From Streptomyces shenzhenensis (GTDB lineage Bacteria > Actinomycetota > Actinomycetes > Streptomycetales > Streptomycetaceae): 64,000 nucleotides of DNA. Where the stretch lies: contig NZ_PENI01000007.1 in assembly GCF_003688995.1 (NCBI RefSeq), forward strand, positions 62,001 through 126,000. The letters run 5' to 3'. Both the position numbers and the translations under genes were made by a program. The notes beneath the pieces were generated by a model. That model was not told the DNA's origin, made no database searches, and was given only the letters and a program-made list of their open reading frames with translations. Positions 60,147 through 64,000 of this stretch are shown one piece after another. Each line of letters opens with the position of its first letter. The first letter of the stretch is position 1.

Positions 60147-60569
60147 ATGAACAACCGGCACGAGGGTTTGCGGGACGCCGCGGGACGGACGGTCCCGCTG
60201 TTCGTGCTGCGCTGTGCGGCACTGCTCGCCGTGCTGATGTGGGTGCTCCCGGTGTGCACCGACGCCTCCCCCGGCCGGTCTCCCGTCGCGGTCACCGCCT
60301 CCGGATCCGCCGTCACGGCGGTCGCCGGGGCGCACGCTCCCGCGGAGGCCGGCCAGGTCTGCCCGGACCTGCGGCACGGGCCGGGCGTCGCGCACTGCCG
60401 GCTGGCCACCGGGGCCGTCCCGAACTCCGCCTCCCCGGGGCCGGTGCCGCGTCCCCGGGCGGTGGACGTGTGCGCGGCCCGGGCGCCCGGTTCACCGCCG
60501 GCCCTCACACCTCCGACCGGTCTCACGCACACACCCGGCATCCATCAACTCCAGGTTCAGCGGACGTAA
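60147..60569 (+). CDS. Small exported protein upstream of DUF3105 gene
   Basis: A 140-residue protein with one N-terminal hydrophobic segment (VPLFVLRCAALLAVLMWVLP), followed by an Ala/Pro/Ser-rich extracytoplasmic part with four Cys residues and a conspicuous C-terminus GIHQLQVQRT. I recall similar Gln-Val-Arg-Thr ends in small Streptomyces exported proteins but know no function. No Shine-Dalgarno is evident. It is followed 150 bp later by the DUF3105 gene on the same strand. Confidence 0.6.
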   Translation: MNNRHEGLRDAAGRTVPLFVLRCAALLAVLMWVLPVCTDASPGRSPVAVTASGSAVTAVAGAHAPAEAGQVCPDLRHGPGVAHCRLATGAVPNSASPGPVPRPRAVDVCAARAPGSPPALTPPTGLTHTPGIHQLQVQRT

Positions 60570-60719
60570 GCAGCGGCGCACCGCACGGCCGCGGACCCCC
60601 GGTCCCGCGCCCGTGCGCACCAGCCCTGTCCGCCGCGGCCCTGCCGGTCGCGCGACCGTTCCGCCACTCGAACCGCACCGCCGTGCCCTGATCCGGTACG
60701 GCGGGGACAAGGACTTGCC

Positions 60720-61367
60720 ATGGGATCGTCCCGAGCCAAAGCACAGCGCGTCGAGCGCCGCGCGAAGATAGCGGAGATGCGCCGCGCCCAGGCCGCGCGC
60801 GAGCGCCGCAACCGCATCATCACCTGGGCCTGCAGCGGGGTCATCGTCGTCGGCGTGGCGGCCGGCGGCTGGTATCTCGTGGACCGGTCGCAGGCACGGA
60901 ACGAGGCGGCGGAGGCTGCCGCCGCCGCGCCGGTGGAGGGCGAGAAGACCTTCAAGGACCTGAGCCGGAACCACGTCAGCACGCCGGTGAACTACAAGAC
61001 GTCGCCGGGCGTCGGCGGGGACCACAACCAGGTCTGGATGAACTGCAACGGCGACGTCTACGACCAGGAGATCGACGAGACCAACGCCGTCCACTCGCTC
61101 GAACACGGCGCGGTCTGGGTCACCTACACCGACAAGGCGGCGGACGGCGACGTCAGCGACCTGGCGGAGAAGGTGCGGCAGACCCCGTACACGCTGATGA
61201 GCCCCTACGCCGCCCAGTCCGCCCCGATCATGCTGTCGGCCTGGGGGAGGCAGCTGTCCGTGGACTCCGCCGCGGATCCGCGTGTCGAGCAGTTCTTCAC
61301 CAAGTACGTGCAGGGCGAACAGACCCCGGAACCGGGCGCCGCCTGCACGGGTGGTAGGTCGGCCTGA
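60720..61367 (+). CDS. DUF3105 membrane-anchored protein
   Basis: A 215-residue protein with a highly basic coiled start (residues 1-32), one transmembrane helix (IITWACSGVIVVGVAAGGWYL), and an extracytoplasmic DUF3105 domain: SPGVGGDHNQVWMNCNGDVYDQEI, then NAVHSLEHGAVWVTY, and MLSAWGRQL. The paired His residues and Cys look like a metal site, possibly copper, but the family is uncharacterised. AAGGA lies a few bases before the ATG. A CDF zinc exporter gene is convergent just downstream. Confidence 0.87.
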   Translation: MGSSRAKAQRVERRAKIAEMRRAQAARERRNRIITWACSGVIVVGVAAGGWYLVDRSQARNEAAEAAAAAPVEGEKTFKDLSRNHVSTPVNYKTSPGVGGDHNQVWMNCNGDVYDQEIDETNAVHSLEHGAVWVTYTDKAADGDVSDLAEKVRQTPYTLMSPYAAQSAPIMLSAWGRQLSVDSAADPRVEQFFTKYVQGEQTPEPGAACTGGRSA

Positions 61368-61451
61368 TACCGCGCGCCGCCCGGCCGGGTGCCCTGTGCC
61401 CCGGCCGGGCGGTGCGGATCGGCGGTCCGGTCACACGTGTGCGGTCGGGGG

Positions 61452-62468
61452 TCAGTGGGGGTGGGGTTCGTCGCGATGGGCGGGGCCGTGGGGTTCCTCG
61501 CAGTGGCCGGGACCGTCGGTCCGCTCGCCGGGACGGGTGACCTGGAGCATGGACTCGGCGACGTGGTCGACCTGGAGGGTGGTGTGGGTGATGCCGTAGT
61601 CGCGCCGCAGGAGTGCCTCCAGGTCCCGGCGGACGGCGTGGCAGTCGCCGTCCGGGTCGACCAGGACGTGCGCGGACAGGGCCGGCTGGCCCGAGGTGAT
61701 CTCCCAGACGTGCAGGTCGTGGACCTCGATCACGGCCGGCCTGCCGACGAGTGTGTCGCCCAGCAGGTCCGGGTCGACGTCGGCGGGGGCGGCTTCCAGG
61801 AAGATCCGGCCGGAGTCGCGCAGCAGCCCGTACCCGGCCTTCGCCATCAGGGCGACGACGACGAGCGTGGCGATGGCGTCGGCCCGTGCGAAGCCGGTGA
61901 GCACCACGATCAGGGCGGCGATCGCCGTACCGATGAAGGCGAACAGGTCGTTCAGGATGTGCTGGTAGGCGCCCTCGACATTGAGCGAGGCCCGGTTGGC
62001 CCGGGAGATGCACCAGGTCGCGGCCACGTTCACGGCGATACCGGCGAGCGCGGTGACCAGCATCAGGCCGCCCTGCACCTCCGGTGGCTCGATCAGCCGG
62101 CGTACCGCCTCGTACGCCAGCCACACACCGAGCAGCAGCAGCGTCAGCCCGTTGGCCTGGGCGGAGAGGATCTCGGCCCGCTTGAGGCCGTAGGTGAAGC
62201 CGCCGCGCGCGGGCCGGGCGGCGAGCCGCATGGCGATGAGTGCGAGCACGATGGAGACCGCGTCGGTGAGCATGTGCGCCGCGTCCGAGATCAGCGCCAG
62301 GGAACTGGCGACGACGCCGACGACGACCTCGGCGGCCATGAACACGGTGATCAGCGTGAGGGCGATGGCCAGCCAGCGGCGGTCGGCGTCCGCCGCCACG
62401 CCGTGCGCGTGGCCCGAGTGTCCGCCCGCGCCGTGGCCGTGCCCCGCGCCATGGCCGTGCTCGCTCAT
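61452..62468 (-). CDS. CDF family zinc/cobalt efflux protein (CzcD-like)
   Basis: A 338-residue cation diffusion facilitator. The N-terminus is His-rich (HGHGAGHGHGAGGHSGHAHG), the six-helix domain has SLALISDAAHMLTDAVS (TM2 metal site H/D) and VEGAYQHILNDLFAFIG (TM5), and the cytoplasmic domain contains IEVHDLHVWEITSGQPALSAHV. The C-terminus is again His-rich (HCEEPHGPAHRDEPHPH). It should export Zn(II) or Co(II) in exchange for protons. ATG with GGGGAGG 9 nt upstream. It appears monocistronic; no metal-responsive regulator gene is adjacent. Confidence 0.95.
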   Translation of the reverse strand: MSEHGHGAGHGHGAGGHSGHAHGVAADADRRWLAIALTLITVFMAAEVVVGVVASSLALISDAAHMLTDAVSIVLALIAMRLAARPARGGFTYGLKRAEILSAQANGLTLLLLGVWLAYEAVRRLIEPPEVQGGLMLVTALAGIAVNVAATWCISRANRASLNVEGAYQHILNDLFAFIGTAIAALIVVLTGFARADAIATLVVVALMAKAGYGLLRDSGRIFLEAAPADVDPDLLGDTLVGRPAVIEVHDLHVWEITSGQPALSAHVLVDPDGDCHAVRRDLEALLRRDYGITHTTLQVDHVAESMLQVTRPGERTDGPGHCEEPHGPAHRDEPHPH

Positions 62469-62752
62469 CTCGTGTGCCTCCCCGCTCGTGACGGATGCCC
62501 GACTCGCAGTGAAACGCATGCCAGGGGGAAACGCCAAAGGCTGCACCGGTGACCGTTGTCATGTCCGTTAATACTCCGCTGACCTGCGAAAACGCCAACC
62601 GGACCAAGCCACTCCGGAAGGGCGCGCCGACCCGCCACCCGGGGCCGTCGACCGCCCGGGCCCCCTGAACACGGCACACGGCTCCGCACTCCCGAACCTT
62701 CGCGGGGGCAGCCGCGTCGTAGGGAGGACCGTCCGCCGAAGGGAGCGCCGCC

Positions 62753-63256
62753 ATGTCCGCCGTTCGCCGTGCCGCTCGTTGCGCGCTGCCCCGCCTCGTG
62801 CTCACCGGAGCGGTGGTGTGGGCGGCGACCGCGTGCGGCGGTGCGGCCGGGGCCGGATCGGCGGGGACGACGGCCGCCGAACCGGGCGGAACCGGCTGGG
62901 AAGAGCCCGCCGCGTACACGTACACGCTGACGTCGAGCCAGGGGGAACGGGCGCTGATCGGCACCTTCCGGGTGACCGTCCGCGACGGCGAGGTGGTGGC
63001 CGCGGTCGGGCTCGACGCGAGCGGCCGGCGCGTGGTGCGGCAGTCGCCCGCCGCCGTGCCCACGCTGGGTGACCTCCTGGCGGAACTCGACCGGGCACGG
63101 CGCGCGGACGCCGCGACGGCCGAGGCGGACTACGCGGCCGACGGGCACCCGACACGTATCGCGCTGGACCGGGAGGAGAACGCGGTCGACGACGAGGCGC
63201 TGTACGTCGTCAGCGCGTTTCGGCCCGCCCGGCCGCAGCCGCAGCCACAGACATAG
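62753..63256 (+). CDS. DUF6174-like lipoprotein
   Basis: A 167-residue lipoprotein with lipobox ATAC (Cys28). The mature part reads YTYTLTSSQGERALIGTFRV, DGEVVAAVGLDASGRR, PTLGDLLAELDRAR, DGHPTRIALDREENAVDDEALYVV, matching the small beta-rich DUF6174 pattern. Function unknown. It ends 27 bp before the stop of a convergent lipoprotein gene. Confidence 0.75.
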   Translation: MSAVRRAARCALPRLVLTGAVVWAATACGGAAGAGSAGTTAAEPGGTGWEEPAAYTYTLTSSQGERALIGTFRVTVRDGEVVAAVGLDASGRRVVRQSPAAVPTLGDLLAELDRARRADAATAEADYAADGHPTRIALDREENAVDDEALYVVSAFRPARPQPQPQT

Positions 63257-63283
63257 AAAGGCCGTACCCGGAGGAGGCCCGTA

Positions 63284-63790
63284 TCAGGAGGAGCTCGGCG
63301 CCGGGCTCGGGCCCATCCCGGACATGTGGACGATCGTGCCGCCGGTCTTGGTCCGGAACCGTTCGAGCGAGTCCAGCTCGGCGCTGATCACCCAGCGCGA
63401 TCCCACCAGGAAGTCGCCCTGGTACATGCCGGCGGTGTCCAGCCAGGTCTGCTGGAACCGCTCCTCGGGGAAGGTGGTGATGAGATAGTCGGCGCGCTTG
63501 GTGTGACAGACGCCCTGCCGCAGTTCGTCCGCCTCGATCCGGATCTTGGCCTCGCAGCCCGTCAGACGTGCGATGACCTCGACCTTCGCGGGCGCCACGA
63601 CCTGGGCCTGCACGGCGGAGATCTCGGGGGTCTTCGACCCCTTGGGCTCGCGGGCCGCGTCGCCCCCGTCCCCGCCGCAGCCCGCGGCCAGGGGCAGCAG
63701 GACCAGACTTCCGGCGACGGCGGCTCCGCGGACCAGACGGGCGGGAGAAGAGGTGCGGCCGGGGTGTGATCGCGGTTGCTGCTGGGGCAC
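63284..63790 (-). CDS. Lipoprotein of unknown function
   Basis: A 168-residue lipoprotein. The signal sequence ends in lipobox LAAGC (Cys38). The mature part contains VEVIARLTGCEAKIRIEADELRQGVC (two Cys that may form a disulfide), YLITTFPEERFQQTWLDTAG and FLVGSRWVISAE. It is not recognised; proteins of this layout are common in actinomycete envelopes. The ATG at 63790 has no strong ribosome site, and GTG or ATG alternatives within the signal region cannot be excluded. The 210 bp beyond it to the window end hold no visible gene. Confidence 0.7.
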   Translation of the reverse strand: MPQQQPRSHPGRTSSPARLVRGAAVAGSLVLLPLAAGCGGDGGDAAREPKGSKTPEISAVQAQVVAPAKVEVIARLTGCEAKIRIEADELRQGVCHTKRADYLITTFPEERFQQTWLDTAGMYQGDFLVGSRWVISAELDSLERFRTKTGGTIVHMSGMGPSPAPSSS

Positions 63791-64000
63791 GTCGCTCGCT
63801 CCGTTGTCGGGCCTGCGCCGTCCGCACGGCGGACGGACTGTCGAGGGGAGATACGGACGGACACCGGTGCGCGTTCACCCGATGCGGTGATCGCACACAT
63901 GTCTCCCTGCGCACGCCGTGGTCCGCCGCCCGGCGGCCTTCCCGGCAGTTCGACGACGCCGGCCCGGCGTCCGGCCGGTGCGTCGCGAGCGCGCCCAGCA

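Noticed and set aside
1-64000. tRNA, rRNA, CRISPR arrays, insertion sequences, integrase or attachment sites
   Set aside because: None could be recognised by eye in either strand.

Overview
The window is very GC-rich, densely coded DNA from an actinomycete, almost certainly Streptomyces. The signs are strong G/C bias at third codon positions, frequent GTG starts, GTGA/ATGA start-stop overlaps inside operons, GC-rich hairpin terminators, and families typical of the genus (SAV_915, DUF3105, DUF3152, CGNR zinc finger, SpoIIE-type PP2C). No rRNA, tRNA, CRISPR array, insertion sequence or phage genes were seen. It looks like accessory, metabolically flexible chromosome rather than a core-gene block. 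The probable housekeeping genes are htpG and a lysA-type decarboxylase.

Layout. 1-3.3 kb: end of an MFS exporter and a GH3 beta-glucosidase. 3.4-3.7 kb: remnant of a YncE/phosphatase gene. 3.9-5.7 kb: divergent MarR regulator and old yellow enzyme with two palindromic operator candidates. 5.9-11.2 kb: secreted alpha/beta hydrolase, acetolactate synthase, and a divergent pair (dehalogenase-like hydrolase / CGNR protein) whose intergenic region carries three identically spaced TAACC-N18-GGTTA inverted repeats. 11.3-14.9 kb: methyltransferase, then a cysteine-containing leader peptide followed by two coupled flavin monooxygenases, probably sulfur scavenging. 15.0-18.7 kb: a GNAT-AAA+ fusion, a chloroperoxidase-type hydrolase, and a cysteine desulfurase coupled to a tiny ORF. 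18.7-21.3 kb: TetR/MFS pair and a DUF3574 protein.

21.4-27.5 kb: broken chloramphenicol phosphotransferase, a cytochrome P450 followed by benzoylformate decarboxylase, and a MerR regulator with an apparently leaderless promoter coupled to a membrane protein. 27.6-33.9 kb: DUF3152 metalloprotease-like protein, response regulator / histidine kinase / GerMN lipoprotein operon, YbdK-type ligase and HupE/UreJ protein. 34.0-44.6 kb: two very large secreted phosphoesterase proteins transcribed divergently, then a zinc metalloprotease. 44.6-44.9 kb: an intergenic repeat array.

44.9-54.5 kb is the most coherent system: a GntR/UTRA regulator divergent from a seven-gene, tightly coupled operon. The operon encodes a fused CMD-AhpD carboxymuconolactone-decarboxylase-like protein, a complete spermidine/putrescine-type ABC importer, an M19 dipeptidase-like protein lacking a metal-binding His, and an FAD/NAD(P)-binding protein. 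Two copies of a 16-18 bp palindrome 63 bp apart lie between regulator and operon. I infer import and oxidative or hydrolytic processing of an unknown small compound.

54.6-64 kb: htpG, SpoIIE-type phosphatase, lysA-like decarboxylase with SAV_915, a small exported protein with a DUF3105 protein, a CDF zinc exporter and two small lipoproteins. Functions are read from motifs and remembered family features; no database search was possible.
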